A stretch of DNA of 64,000 bases from Bacillus_AB infantis_B. GTDB taxonomy: Bacteria; Bacillota; Bacilli; Bacillales; Cytobacillaceae. The DNA lies in contig NZ_VTER01000010.1 of assembly GCF_008180445.1 (NCBI RefSeq), positions 124,001 to 188,000 on the forward strand, in the 5' to 3' direction. How positions within the stretch are numbered: position 1 is the first letter of the stretch; each line of letters begins with the position of its first letter. Shown here piece after piece: positions 63,888 through 64,000 of the stretch. The notes beneath the pieces were generated by a model, which saw only the letters and a list, made by a program, of their open reading frames with translations, searched no databases and was not told the origin of the DNA. Position numbers and translations under genes: made by a program.

Positions 63888-64000
63888 GTTTGAAGTGAAG
63901 ATCAGTAGATGGGCCCGACAGGCCGTAAATTCTTTCATTTTAATTTATTTGTATAAAGAAATAGATAACAATAGGGACTGCTGCTCAAGATAGCTCAAAG
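63888..64000 (+). other. Intergenic tail of the window
   Basis: 113 non-coding bases after the anti-sigma gene. A GGGCCC...GGCC stretch near 63911 may form a weak hairpin; nothing else seen. Confidence 0.4.

Overview
The window looks like chromosomal DNA of a low-to-moderate GC Gram-positive spore-former of the Bacillaceae (a Cytobacillus/Mesobacillus-like Bacillus is my guess). The reasons are strong AGGAGG-type ribosome binding sites with frequent TTG/GTG starts, Bacillus-type riboswitches, an MhqR regulon, a CarD/YdeB homologue, an LCP cell-wall enzyme, a VanZ-like protein and an IS231-like insertion sequence. I see no rRNA, tRNA, CRISPR array or prophage module. The first gene (DUF3231) is cut by the left edge.

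Layout. 0-16 kb is ordinary chromosome: a CPA1 cation/proton antiporter, a MacB-type ABC exporter, a DinB protein coupled to a small membrane protein, a Pho-box-controlled secreted alkaline phosphatase, a glycine riboswitch in front of a CycA-type permease, an MBL hydrolase, CutC, an XRE-DUF1232 regulator with a palindromic operator, an LCP transferase, VanZ, and a divergent HcaT-like MFS / YeiL-like regulator pair sharing a 20-bp palindrome. 16-31 kb is an accessory-looking stretch of small hydrolases, GNATs, lipoproteins and unknown membrane proteins, with two duplicated gene families (CxxC-x22-CxxC proteins and lipoproteins), a truncated haemoglobin, a guanine riboswitch with a NupC transporter, and a TerD-VWA protein. 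31-41 kb is built around cyclic di-AMP and potassium. A second type of glutamine synthetase lies behind two tandem ydaO-class (c-di-AMP) aptamers. A third ydaO aptamer, on the other strand, precedes a small-gene leader, kdpFABC and a KdpD-like protein that keeps the sensor ATPase and USP domains but has no histidine kinase.

41-48 kb holds an EamA transporter, a GDSL esterase, a YhcHI-like ABC exporter and a 1.6-kb IS231-like element with a frameshifted transposase. The element sits inside one copy of the local palindromic repeat and shows an 11-bp target duplication. 48-52 kb is a quinone/catechol-stress cluster: YceI, MhqR, an FMN reductase, an MhqA-type dioxygenase and a flavin reductase, with three MhqR-like operators. 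52-64 kb carries a DinB protein behind a LexA-like palindrome, a chemoreceptor, more small membrane proteins, two NUDIX hydrolases, a cyclic-phosphate-processing receiver protein, GNATs, CarD and an ECF sigma/DUF4179 anti-sigma pair.

The most striking non-genic feature is an interspersed palindromic repeat. About 25 loci lie between 16.0 and 61.2 kb and none in the first 16 kb. The full form is two hairpins separated by a T-run, and every two-hairpin copy I read has the same orientation. The repeats lie between genes, supply stop codons to some genes, bracket duplicated genes and a gene remnant, and served as the target of the IS231-like element.
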